A stretch of 64,000 bases of DNA, taken from positions 321,627,956 to 321,691,955 of the forward strand of contig CM060922.1 in NCBI GenBank assembly GCA_030737875.1, given 5' to 3'. The position numbers and the translations under genes were made by a program. Of the stretch, positions 1 to 12,019 are shown one piece after another; the stretch's first letter is position 1; each line of letters begins with the position of its first letter. This DNA comes from Allium sativum. Its lineage: Eukaryota > Streptophyta > Magnoliopsida > Asparagales > Amaryllidaceae. The notes under the pieces are model-generated. The model ran no database searches. It was not told where the DNA came from and saw only the letters and a program-made list of their open reading frames with translations.

Positions 1-204
1 TTCTATTCAGGCCATTTATATTATATATATAATATATATAATATATACTTCGTCGATTTCCTTTTAAAACGTATTTTATAAATCGTTTTAAATTCTTTTT
101 CAAAACGATTTCAACTTCCTTTCAAATTCAAATCAAAATTGAAATTCGTTTTAAATTCATTTCAAATTGATTTCAATTCATATCGATTTTTATTTCAATT
201 TCAG

Positions 205-330
205 TTCGTTTTCAATTCAATTCAATTTCAATTCGAATTCCTTTCTATTCAATTTCAATTCGAATTCATTTCTATTCAATTTCAATTCGAATTCATTTCT
301 ATTCAGTTTCAGTTCGAATTTCAATTCTTT
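205..330. repeat. 27-bp tandem repeat in LTR
   Basis: About four copies of a 27-bp AT-rich unit containing AATTTCAATTCGAATTC. The period is a multiple of three, so it gives spurious open frames rich in Phe, Gln and Ile. It lies inside the truncated minus-strand LTR and has no coding support. Confidence 0.8.
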
Positions 331-1423
331 TCAAAATATCAGATTTTGAAATCACTTTTGATATTCATTATAAAATGAATAAAATCGATATAAATATCGT
401 TCACGTCAAAATGGTGTCAATCTAATCAACACGGCTTCATATATTTCTATTTCCAAATATTCTATTTCAAATATTACTATTTCAAATATTTCTATTTTAA
501 ATATTTCTTTTTCAAATGTTTCTTTTTCAAATAGGGAATGAGGCCCAATCAATTACCATATAATGTTAATTATATGGATTTTCTACAACACATGTATACA
601 ATAACAACGATGAATAATCAACCATCATCCAAAGTGCATTCTACACTGTATAAGCATCAAATATAAATATTCAACACTTATAACAGTCTGTCAATCAATC
701 GATCGACATACAACTAAACAATCGGGATTAGTGTACGTCAAATATCATCCCAATACACGTGTGGGGTTTCAAACAATCAAACACAGATTTTATTTGTGTA
801 GTTGGGCGATGTGTAAAATTTATCGTCCCAATCAATATCAGTCAAATGTGTGTATAAACAAATCGTCCGATTTATTTATTTTTATTTCCTTTCATATATA
901 CGTTAAAAATTCTATTTTTAACTATAAAATATTTTTAACTATATAAATATTTTATTTCATTTCACATCACACAATCAACTACACATCAAAATTCAACAAA
1001 CAAGCATACAAGCCGTCCATGGTCTGCAGACGACGGGTGTCGGGTGCTACTAAACACCGTCTGCATCCTAGTATATATTTTAACTAGAAAAATTAAATTA
1101 AAAGTGAGAAGTTCTCACCGACTAGCTAAACCAACGCCACGACTCTTCTTATGTAGAAATCTTCATCGTGCTCGCCTTTTGTCAATTTCATTGCCCGTAG
1201 CCACTACATATATAAAAATCCCATTTTTATATTCTCTAATGTATAAAAATCATATTTTTACACAATGATCTTTAGAAATAAAAATCATATTTTTATTTTA
1301 ATGTTTACACTACAAAAATCTTGTTTTTATTCAAAACCATGTATATTTTTCTTTTCAAAATTTCATATCTTTATATTTTCAAAAATTTGATCTTTATATT
1401 TCCAAAACAAAGTTTTATTTTTA

Positions 1424-1680
1424 ACTAAGCAAAAATCGTATCTTTACTTAAGCAAAAATCATATCTTTAACTAAGCAAAAATCGTATCTTTACTTAAGCA
1501 AAAATCATATCTTTAACTAAGAAAAAAAATCCTATCTTTACTTAAGCAAAAATCATATCTTTAACTAAGAAAAAAATCCTTTCTTTACTTAAGCAAAAAT
1601 CATATCTTTAACTAAGAAAAAAATCCTTTCTTTACTTAAGCAAAAATCATATCTTTAACTAAGAAAAAAATCCTTTGTTT
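1424..1680. repeat. About 25-bp tandem repeat, alternating subunits
   Basis: Repeated units of the form AAGCAAAAATCATATCTTTA followed by ACTAAG or CTTAAG. Two subunit variants alternate to give a higher-order period of about 50 bp over roughly 250 bp. It lies in the leader part of the minus-strand LTR, downstream in transcript sense of the GC-rich segment. Adjacent copies are very similar, which suggests recent local expansion. Confidence 0.8.
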
Positions 1681-2188
1681 CTACAATGAAAAATCCTTTT
1701 TCTGAAAATCGTTTTTTTTTATAAAATAAAACAAAGAACAAAGGGTAAAGACTCACTTCAATTAATCTTCCACAATGCTCCAGGCGTCGCAGAACCCATA
1801 TCGCTACCTAACCCTAGCCTGTGCGCCACCATCCAGCGACCCGGACCCACATCCATCCATGCCACCACGACCGCCTTTCGAACGAGCTCCATCCACCTGC
1901 CACCGTGCCTGGCTCAAAGCCGCCAGTTCACCAAGAAAGCCGTTCGAATGGCAGGGATTTGAAGCCTAATTCGCACACCACGCTCAACATTAAATTATCA
2001 AACAAGTATGGATGTAGAGATCTCGTTTAGCTCTTCGGTTTTCGTTTGAGTGGTTTCGAATTTCATTGTAGGGTTTGAGAGAAAAAAGGATCCAAAGATC
2101 TGAACAAAAACCATCGTTCGTGTTTTAGAGAGAGTGGCGGAAATTCTGAGCCAATGAGAATGAGGGTTTTATTATTAAATTTTTTTCT

Positions 2189-2196
2189 ATTTATAC
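2189..2196 (-). promoter_or_regulatory. TATA box of minus-strand giant LTR
   Basis: The minus strand reads GGGGTATAAATAG, a consensus plant TATA box about 0.9 kb from the LTR start. Related LTRs have TATAAATA at similar offsets (8045, 40725, 47425). It implies a U3 of about 0.9-1.1 kb, with the remaining several kilobases of LTR transcribed. Confidence 0.6.
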
Positions 2197-3087
2197 CCCT
2201 TTTTTCCATCTAATTCATTTATTAATTCGATTCGCATTCGAACCCAAATCAAACCCAACGACTGTCGCCCCTAGCCAAATACCCCCATTCCAAACACAAT
2301 GGGATATGTTTCGCAACCTAATTTGGCCGTTACGATATGCTTTTCTCAGATTTAAAATATAAATCAGTATATATTCAATTTGAACGCTCATTTTAAATTA
2401 CCGGGGCCACATACAGACCTCAAAAATTCCAGAAAAATTATTTCTAGCTTCGTATTGACGGTACGGTCCTAACAAAACTAGTTTCGTCGAATTCTGAGAC
2501 CGTTTGAAAAATGGCCATTTTCCAGTCGATTAAAATCAACTGAAACTGGTCAAACGCGTTTTCCTTTGCCACGCTCACATATTGATTCGAAAAATTATGA
2601 AATTCGCAATCTAGCAATAAATTGACATCACGGATCCAACAAAAGTGGTTTCATCGAAAACCGAAGTCGTTTGCAAAATGGCCATTTTTAAGGGCCAGAA
2701 TTCCATAGCGACTATTCTAAAATTTCAACTGGACATATCTTTTTATCCCCACTATGAAATTTCAATTTTTCGGATTCGTTGGAAAGATATTCTCAATTAG
2801 ATTCATATATTTTTGGTTTCACTAAAATCCGGTTTATTTTGCACCCGGTACATTCATTTGAATTTTGAAATCGAATTATCGAACTACCGCGCCATTTTCA
2901 ATTCCTTTTATATATATAAATAAATATTTATATTCTAACGACGATCTATATAATATATACATTCGAATTCCATTCAAAATAAATTTCTCGTCGTTATTAT
3001 TTAAAATAATTCATTTTAAATATTCAAAATTCGCAAAAATTGCCAAAATAAATTTTTTAAATTGGCTCAGATTTCCGGGTTATTACA

Positions 3088-6000
3088 ATCATCCACATAA
3101 GTAAAAATGTCTGGGCTCCATACCATGACACCACTTCTGTCTAGAAAGAGACGTCGTGCACTCCCTATAGTCACTATCCTGTTTTTAACTCATACCCGGT
3201 GTGAGGCTCGCGAATTAATGCAATACACAAAGCTGTGCTACTCAAAGCTGTGCTTTGGTCATCATCCACAAGACTCTTCTTTTCAACAATAAGCCTTGAT
3301 CATTTGCATCTTAGCATGCCACATTGTCAATCCATACCATACCACTGATTTCTACCAATATATAACCTCTAAGCTTATACATCTCAGAGAAGAGTGTTAA
3401 GCAAGAGAATAAATTCTCCGCCACCAAACAGATATATATTTAGCAGAGATCAACGAATATAGAATAAAAGAATACGATGTCAGACACACCATCTATTTGC
3501 AAGTCCGTTCTGGGTCTGAACGAAACCGTAGGCACCTTATTCCTCATCTCGTATGTCAAATACAGGAGAGAGGGCCTCACATATCCAATCCATCTCTAAG
3601 TACGTATGGACGATCACCACATTTTACCTTGTCTTGGGTGTACAACCCAATCAAGACATCAGTAATCATCTATACGATGCGAAGATCTCCGGTCTTCGAC
3701 CACGGTTTTCATCGTCGATTTTTAGTTGTCGTACCAGTTATTTAGAATGGGATAAACCCGGTCTTTCCGAATAACTTGTGTATTTTACAAGTGCTATAAA
3801 ACCACATCATATGCCTCATTCCAATTCAGAATATTTTTTTATTCAAATATTCACATCTTAGGGGAAAGGTTCCCATTAATTTTATCAAAGATAAGTTCTT
3901 TTAAACTTATTCTTAAATCTTCCTTTAGATATCGTTTTCAAAAGATTTTATTTTATCCTTTAATAATTCTAAACCAAATTAAGGTTTATAAACTAGTCGA
4001 GATTATCAAGCCTTACCGAAGTAATCATTTATTTTACTAATCCCAATCCAAACTTATTCATCCCACGGAGCAAAACTGGTAGTACTCTATATCAAACACC
4101 CATGGCGTTCTCGGTAAATTTAATTACCATTTCACATTCAAATCTAATTAAAGATTTAACTATCTCCAGGAGTAAAACTGGTGGTACTCCATTCTCGATC
4201 AATTCATGAATTCGATAAATTTAATTATTCCATTCTCATTTTTAATCTACTTAAAGATTCATTAAAACTCTAGTTCATTTTTACTCTAAAAAATCATTAC
4301 TTAATGATTATCCAAATTTTAGGAAATAAATTTTGTCTCTAATTGGGTTAAAGAACCAATGTTATTAAAAACACAGTTCACGATAAACCCAAATCCACTT
4401 CCGTTAAATATGGAATCCTCGTGGAAAATAGATCAATATATATAATCGATATAAATTTCCGTATCAGACTAATAATATAAATGAAATAACGGCAAAGCCT
4501 TTTAAATTCCATATATAGTAACGGTCTTCCTTTACAGAAGCTCATCTCGATTATTATTAAATCGAATTCCATTCAATTCTGATTTAATGCATTAAATTGG
4601 AAAACTTTACTTTGGAAAATTTCCATCAAATGTTAATTAAAGGACTTATAAATACCAAATCATATCTTCACTCTTAATTTGGGTTTTAAGAACTAATGTT
4701 ATTTAAAACATTGTTCACAATGAACCCAAAATCAACTTCCATTTAATTCCAATTATTTTTATCAATTGGATAGCTTCATTAAATCTTGGTTAAAAGATTT
4801 ATTCTTTTCTCAACCAGGTTTAAAAATAATGTTATTAAAGACACCATTCACGACAAACCCAAAATCGTATTTGATATTAAGTACAAGGCTCTAAATAGAA
4901 ATTAATATCGGTTTATATTCGATATCAAATTCTGAAACCAACGGATAATGAATTGGGAATAACGATATCTGTATCTTCCAAATTCCTCACAATATCCGCA
5001 TAATCATGGAATCTAATATTGAAACATTCCGAAGATTATTTCCATTCCAATATAGATGGAATTCCTGGTTATGTAAAAATCCACATGCAAATCCAATTTA
5101 TTATTTCGAAAAATCATTGGATTTTTATTTTAGTTATTAACTAGTTCATTTAGATAAAAATATCTTTTATCCTTTCAAATTAGGAATTTTTCATCCAAAA
5201 TCTTTCCAAATCATTAGTTATGATTTTACATAATTTATTCATATTTTTAATAATTTTATTCAGGCCCTTACAGTCGGTTTTCAATAATGGCCAGTGAACT
5301 GCATCCATAACGACCTTTTCTGAAATTTGTTTGGACATAATTTGAAATCCAACCATTCAAATTTAAATCTCTCATATTCATTGGAAAGATCTTTTCGATA
5401 TGAACCCAACGGTTCAGGGTTTTGGAGAATCCGACGGTCGGATCTCCCGTTATGACAATTCGAAGTTAATGGTTTAAACTCACAAATGATCGTTGTGCGA
5501 TACGTTCTATTCAAACCATTTAAATATATAATATATTTCTTCGATTTCAATTTAAAACTTATTTTATAAATCATTTACAAATTCATTTTAAAATGATTTC
5601 AACTTTCTTTTCAATTTTAAATCAAAATTGAATATTCCATATCATTATAATATTAAAATGATAATATTTTCAAAATACCAAATTTTGAAATCAATTCTTT
5701 TCAATATTCATTATAAAATAAATAAAATTGATAGAAATTTCCGTTCGAGTACAAATGGCTCATATCTACTTAATTTGGCTTCATATTCATTTCAGTTATG
5801 AATATTTCAACATTTTCGTGTCCATCCAAAATCGGACATCAAAATCATATTTTGATTCTTAAATGAATATTATTTTAAAATATTCGTTATTTCTGAATTA
5901 GAATCAAACTCAATCAATTAACATATAATTTTATTTACAAGGATTCTATACATCACATGTATTCAAAAATAGTGATAAACAACTACTGAACATTCAATTC

Positions 6001-7158
6001 ACATCCAGAGTGCAATTTACAACTGTATAAGCATTAAATATTTAAAAAACGCTTATAACAGTCTCTCAATCAATCGGTTGACATATAATTAAATCCAAGG
6101 GAGATGTGAATTAATTATCATCCCCAGACTCATGTGGGGTTTTCAACCAACAACAATGAATTCAAATTAATCAGTGGTTAATAAATTTAACCCATTCCAA
6201 TTTGATTCAAATCATTTTTCTAATTAACCAATTTTCACTGTTTAAATTATAAATGGATATTTATAATTTAATTTCAACTACCACATTAATGTTAACATTA
6301 TTTCTAATATGCTACACATTTCAACATCACAAACAAAACATAATACAGTTAATCAAATCATCCATGGGTTTTCAAACAACAATGAATGTGAGCTAACAGG
6401 CACCGTACAACATTTGTGATAATTAAAACTGATAAAAGTCAATACTGGCAATCACTACTTTCAGTTATAAAATAAATAACTGTACAAATATTTTAGTGAG
6501 AGGGTTCTCACTTTTGTTTCCACTCCGTCAGTCTTTATTAGAAAATTTTATTTTTAAACTAAATTAAACCGACGTTTAATTTAGTTTAAAAATCCAACTT
6601 GCTCCTTTTCGTTCTGGTCAGTTCCATGTCGTAGTGCCCGATGATACGAGTGCAACGCAACACGTTTCACTGAATTTTGACATTGTATGAACAAGTTATG
6701 TTAGTTTAAAGTTTAACTTAATCAATAAATTAATTAAATATATGATTAATTAATAATTACATTTCTAATCGCCTAATCATCGTCTGTCTCCTTCGTATTC
6801 ATGTAAGCCGAAAAATAAACCCATCCCCATATTTTAGGGCTCGATCTTGCACACACCACGAGGCGCCTGGTGTCATCGACCACCACTAGGAGGAAGGCCG
6901 AAACGCTGCCTCCTTGCGCCGGGCATGAGGGCCCACTCACACCACCCCTCATGTCGGAAAAAGCCCTCGAACGGTGGCTGTTCCAAGCCCAAATCTGAAC
7001 TCCACACTCCACGATAACTCATCAACCCCATATGAAATTGAAGTTCTCTCCACCCCCTTTGAATTTTGTTTTATATCTGTTTGAAAATATTGAACGGATT
7101 TGGCGAAAAAATAAGAGGAAATTTGGAGCGATTTTGGGCGTTCGGTTTGCAAACAACG
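3088..7158 (-). mobile_element. Giant-LTR fragment, split by two insertions
   Basis: This is minus-strand DNA co-linear with the plus-strand copy between about 13100 and 17035. Shared landmarks include the block around 3160-3230 (matching 16890-16950), the CGGAGAATTTATTCTC-type block near 3410 and the GACCGTCGGAT-type block near 5430. It is bounded on the left by an LTR start at 3087 and on the right by a plus-strand LTR start at 7159, so both neighbours look like insertions into it. It lacks the U3 start and the LTR 3' end. A GC-rich leader segment (about 6790-7010) and a 19-bp perfect stem at 6551-6592 lie near its 5' side. No protein-coding gene is seen. Confidence 0.65.
6551..6592 (-). 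other. 19-bp perfect inverted repeat in LTR leader
   Basis: The left arm 6551-6569 is TTTTTAAACTAAATTAAAC and the right arm 6574-6592 is its exact reverse complement, with a 4-base CGAC loop. A related but shorter stem occurs at the matching place in the plus-strand copy (8638-8667). A second small hairpin, AGTGAGA with TCTCACT, follows at 6495-6512 and recurs at 8712-8729. The pair probably folds in the LTR transcript (inference). Confidence 0.6.
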
Positions 7159-8044
7159 TGTAACAACCCGGAATTTATGAACTAATTTAATTTTTTTATT
7201 TTAGTAATTTTAATGGGTTTTGAATATTTAAAATGATTTATTTTAAATAATAACGACTAAAAATTTATTTAATCGAAGTTAGAACGTATAAATTTATTTT
7301 AATTATAAAACGAGCTTGAAATGGAGCGGTAGTTTGAAAATTCGATTTTAAATTTCAATTGAATGTAGAGAATTCAAAATAAGGCAGATTTCAGTAAATC
7401 CAGAAACATTTGAATCTGTTTAATTATATCTTTCTAATGAATGTGAGAAATTCAGATTTCATAATATAAATTGAAAGTTATGACCAGTTTAAAATTTAAA
7501 ATAGTTGCTATCGATTTTATAGATATTTTAATATAATAATAGTCCTTAAAGATAGCCATTTTGCAAATGACCTCCATTTTTGACGAAACCACTATTGTTG
7601 GATCCGTAATGTCAAATTTCATAATTTATGGAATAAATTTGTTAGCACAATAAATTTAAATGTGTTTTCAATTTCAGTTTAAATTCAACCGACCAATTAA
7701 AAGGCCATTTTTCAATTGGTCTTCAAATTCGACGAAATTAGTTTTGTTAGGATCGTATCGCCAAAACATAGTTAGATTTCAATATTCGTTATTTTTGGAG
7801 TCAGTATGTGTCCCCGGTAAATTAAAAGTACGTTGGAATTTAATATTAGCCGTTATATTAATTTATATTTTAATTTTGATGAAAACTGATCGAAACAGTC
7901 AAATTGGCTTATGAAACATATTCTGTTGTGTCCAAAATGGGGGTATTTGGCTAGGGGCCACAGTCGTTGGGTTTGATTTGGAGTTCTGTGTGTTAAACAA
8001 GTAAATTCCCAAATTAAATAATATTATAAAATAAAAGAGAAGGG

Positions 8045-8052
8045 TATAAATA
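8045..8052 (+). promoter_or_regulatory. TATA box of plus-strand giant LTR
   Basis: TATAAATA in the context AGGGTATAAATATAAAATG, about 0.89 kb into the LTR. Downstream is CCCTAAACCCTAG, then leader sequence without a convincing long ORF. Position agrees with the related LTRs. Confidence 0.6.
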
Positions 8053-11000
8053 TAAAATGCCCTAAACCCTAGCCCATTATTTTGAGCCGTCTTTCATTAG
8101 TTCGACGGCCGGAATTTTGGGCCTTAAATTCTCCCAAATTACAATGAAATTGAAGATGATTTCAAAACAAAATCCTAGAACTTCATGGGATCTTTAAATC
8201 CGTAAAGGTATGATCGTGTTTCGTGTTATATACTGGCCGAAATCGTGCCTCAAAGGGCCGTTGTTCGAAGTGGTTTTCCACGGTGATGGGGCTACCGAGT
8301 CCGACATGGCAATCACCGTAGGTGGAGCACGAGGTGGCGCTTCAGGTGGCGCCTTCTGATCAACATCTGGTGCAACCTAGTGGCATGCGGTGTTCATTTT
8401 TTCAAACGACAATGGGTTCGTCTTTGTCCAGAAGAGAAACGATGGAGGAGACGATTTTAGTGGGTAATTATTTTAAATTAATATATTAATTATTATAATT
8501 TTTGTAATTGATGTATAATATGCCATATTTTCTTTGTATGAGGTCTAAATTCGATGATTTCAGTTGTGTTGGATTCGAAGCGACGAACTCTCTATTTCAG
8601 AACTGACCAGAACGGAAATGGAGAAAACTGGATTTTCAGCTAAATTAAATGCGTGTTTAATTTAGTTGAAAAATACAATTCAGAAATAAAGACTGACGGA
8701 GTGGAAACGAAAGTGAGAATTCTCTCACTAAAATATTTGTACAGTTATTTATTTTATAACTGAAATTATATGCCAGTATTGATTTTTTATCTGTTGTATG
8801 AGACATTGCTAGAGTTCAACACACGATCGAACTCACACAAATCATTGAAATTAGAAGCGATGTATGGATATTAGCCACATTCGCATTTCATACTCCGCGG
8901 ATGGCCACTTGTGGCACCGTAAATGGCATTGGGTACTTGAGTATTTATTTATATGGATGATTTGGTGATTTGTATATTATGATTGTGATGTTTAACATAT
9001 ATATGCATTGTATATAACGTATATATATGCGATATATAAAATGGTCATGAAATGGAATAAATATTTGTTCGTTAAAAATATAATTTTTAACATATATGTA
9101 AATGGATAAAATTGGCATGTAATGGAATAATTAATGTTAACATTAATGTGGTAGTTGAAATTAAATTATAAGTACCCATTTATAATTTAAACAGTGAAGA
9201 TTGGTTGGTTAAAAATGTTATTTTAACATATATATGAGATATATAAAATGGTCATGTATTGAAATAATTATTTGTTCGTAAAAAATATTATTTTTAACAT
9301 ATATATGAGATATATAAAATGGTCATGTATTGGAAAAAATATTGGTTGGCTGAAAATATTATTTTTAACATGTATATGCACTGTATAAAATTGTCATGTA
9401 ATGGAATATTCAATTTTGATTAAAAATTGAAATGGAAGTTGGAATCATTTTTAAAATTAATTTATAAACGAATTATAAAATATGTTTCGAATGGAAATAG
9501 ATGAAATATTATATATATACACACATACATATACACATACATATGCATATTTAAATGGTTTGAATAGAACAGGCCGCGCAACGACCGTTCGCGAATTTCA
9601 ACCATTAACTTCAAATTGATGTAACAAGAGATCAAACCGTCAGATTATCCTAAACCCAGAACCGTTGAGTTCATATCGAAAAGATTTTTCCAATAAATAT
9701 AAGAGTTTTAAATTTGAACAGTTGGATTTTAAATTATGTCCAAATCAATTTCAGAAAAGGTCGCTATGGATGCTGTTTGGTGGCCGTTATTGTAAACCGA
9801 CTGTAAAGGCCTTAATAAAATTGTTAAAAATATGGAAAAATTATGTAAAATAATAATAAATGATTTGGAAAATTTTTGGATGAAAAATTCCTAGATTGGA
9901 AAGATAAATTACATTTTTATCTGACTGAACTAGTTATTATCTAGAATAATAATCCAATGTTTTTAAATAAATAAATTGGATTGAAAAAAATGGGTTTTAA
10001 AATAACCAAAATTTTCCAATTCATAAATTGAAATGGATTTGGAATTGAAATAATCTTCGGAATATTTCGATATTGGATTCTGTGATTATACAAATATTGC
10101 TGAGGAATTTGGAAGATATAGATATCTTTTTTCCCAATACGATATCCGTTATTTTTAGAGTTTGATGTTGAATATAAGTCGATATTATTTCTATTCAGAG
10201 TCTTATATTTAATATCAAATTGGATTTTGGGGTTTATAGTGAAAAATATTTTAAATAACAGTTGTTATTTAACCCAATTAACAATGAAGATATGCTTTGG
10301 AATTTATAAATCTTTTTATTAAGATTTAATGGAAATTTTCTAATTTAATACATTAAATTGAAACTGAATGGAATTCGATTTGGTAATAATCGAGATAAGC
10401 TTCTTTAAAGGAAGACCGTTACTATATACGGAATTTAAAAGGCTTTGCCGTTATTCCATTTATAGTATTAGTTTGATATAGAAATTTATATCGGTTACGA
10501 TTGATCAAATTTCCGTGAAGGTTCCATTTTGATGGAAAATGATTTTGGATTTATCGTGAATTGTGTGTTAAATGACATTTGTTCTTTAACCCAATTAAAA
10601 GCAGTATTAATTTCCATAAATCTGACAAATCATTAAGTAATGATTTGTGAAATTAAAACAGAACTAGATGATTAAATTTACCGAAACATGAGATGTGTTA
10701 GAACCAAATTTACTTGGTTGTTCACATTCATTATTGATGATTGATTGATTGTCTGGATTATTCTCGACCAGTTTATGAGCAAAATATGCTTTTACATTTA
10801 GCATTGGGTTGGGTAGAAATTTTTGTATGCTAACATCTTGTGAAACACTTCACGATTTGACTACAAGATGTGTATCGATGTTGTTGAGTTCATTTCAAAT
10901 TTAATGAATGATTTTGAAATGATATTTTTCTTATGTGAAAAGAAATGTTTTCCCGATTTTGGATAGGGAATGCTTTATAAAAATATTTTATAAAACAAAA

Positions 11001-11416
11001 AGGATTTCAAGGGCTAAACCGGACATTGTCGAAATGATTTTGAAATGTATTATGGTCTTACAGTGTAGTTTAACACATAACCGATTATTTGCTACTGATG
11101 ATGTACCTGTTTGGTGACGGAGAATTTATTCTCTTGCTTAACACCCTTCTCGGAGACGTACGAGCTCAAAGCTTATGTAATTAATAGTGACTGATCATAT
11201 GTGTGAATTACTAATGTAAAGTACTATATTTTGGAAAGTACTTCTGATTATTATATTGTGAAATGATTTTCGCTACTTTGGGATATAAAAATGATTTAGT
11301 ATGTGGCCAAAGATTCTGGTAACCCGGATGACAAAAAGTATGGGTGAGATGGCGGTGTAGTCCCCGAGGGCATGGGATTGTGCATCATCAGTGTAGCTTG
11401 CTCTATCGTGGGAGGT

Positions 11417-11423
11417 GCGCGCG

Positions 11424-11470
<47 letters not shown>
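11417..11470. repeat. Compound GC/CA/TA microsatellite
   Basis: A short GCGCGC run grades into about 12 CA dinucleotides and then about 13 TA dinucleotides. It lies inside the plus-strand giant LTR and explains the odd low-complexity open frame on the minus strand there. Confidence 0.95.
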
Positions 11471-12019
11471 CGAGTTGGTAAGGTACGTTCCCTTTGCCTT
11501 GTCTGAGCGGAGCCCGATATTTGGTTGCATATCTTTTTGTATGCATTGTGATGTTTTGGAATTCATATTTCCAAAGATTTTGGTTTGAGATCCCGAAGTG
11601 AAATCTACTTTGATATAATGCTATTTATGTATTTCAAATGATTTGAAATAAGAATTCGGGAATAAAGCCCAAAGAAATAATTTCTGTAAAGTGAATTGGA
11701 TTTCGAAAAATCTAGATTTGGGATGAAGCCTAAATGGGTAGATTGAGGAATTTCAGGTTGTTTGACGGTTAGTAGATCCATTTATTTATTATTGGTTATT
11801 GTTTATGCACTGGTATTCATGGGGGTAAACCCGTTCCATGTCATACGGCGTGGTCCCATGATTTACCCTATTTAAAATAAAATTTAATAATTGTTTTAGT
11901 TCGCACACCAGTCCCATGACTGACCTGGAGTTTATTGTTTCTACCTAAACTCTAGGTGGCCATAACTTTCACATGGGCAGCTAGTGTTAATTTTATTTTA
12001 TAATTGTAAATATATAGAA

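Larger units (their letters stand above)
1..3087 (-). mobile_element. Giant-LTR Ty3/gypsy LTR, 5' part, truncated by window edge
   Basis: On the minus strand an LTR begins at 3087 with TGTAATAACCCGG, typical of plant Ty3/gypsy LTR starts, and runs leftward off the window. It has the landmarks of the other giant LTRs here. These are the GACGAAAC(C/T)A-type U3 repeat units at about 2450-2850, the block GGGGGTATTTGGCTAGGGG near 2270, a TATA box at 2196-2189 and a GC-rich leader at about 1770-1970. A short AGTGAGA/TCTCAC hairpin lies near 1105. It interrupts the LTR piece to its right: the host sequence ending in TTATGTGGATGAT matches the plus-strand copy near 17020, which continues past that point. 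Only about the first 3 kb of the LTR is visible, so its 3' end and internal region lie outside the window. Confidence 0.75.
7159..11985 (+). mobile_element. Giant LTR, nearly full length, 3' end missing
   Basis: Starts with TGTAACAACCCGG at 7159 and carries, in order, the following. Two or three diverged U3 units with GACGAAAC(C/T)A cores lie at about 7560-7790. The block GGGGGTATTTGGCTAGGGG lies at about 7940 and a TATA box at 8045. A leader with paired hairpins follows (8638-8667 and 8712-8729). A conserved central block is at about 9570-9810. The CGGAGAATTTATTCTC block is near 11120, and two distal stem-loops are at 11817-11861 and 11909-11922. It breaks off just after the ACATGGGCAG motif near 11978, where complete relatives continue for several hundred more bases. 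The following DNA matches an internal LTR position (about 8745) instead, so the join is a rearrangement. Exact breakpoint is uncertain by about 15 bases. Confidence 0.7.

Noticed and set aside
139..378. Phe/Gln-rich ORF
   Set aside because: Low-complexity translation of a 27-bp tandem repeat.
11273..11566. ORF with Tyr-Ile and Cys-Val runs
   Set aside because: Product of the CA/TA microsatellite in reverse orientation.
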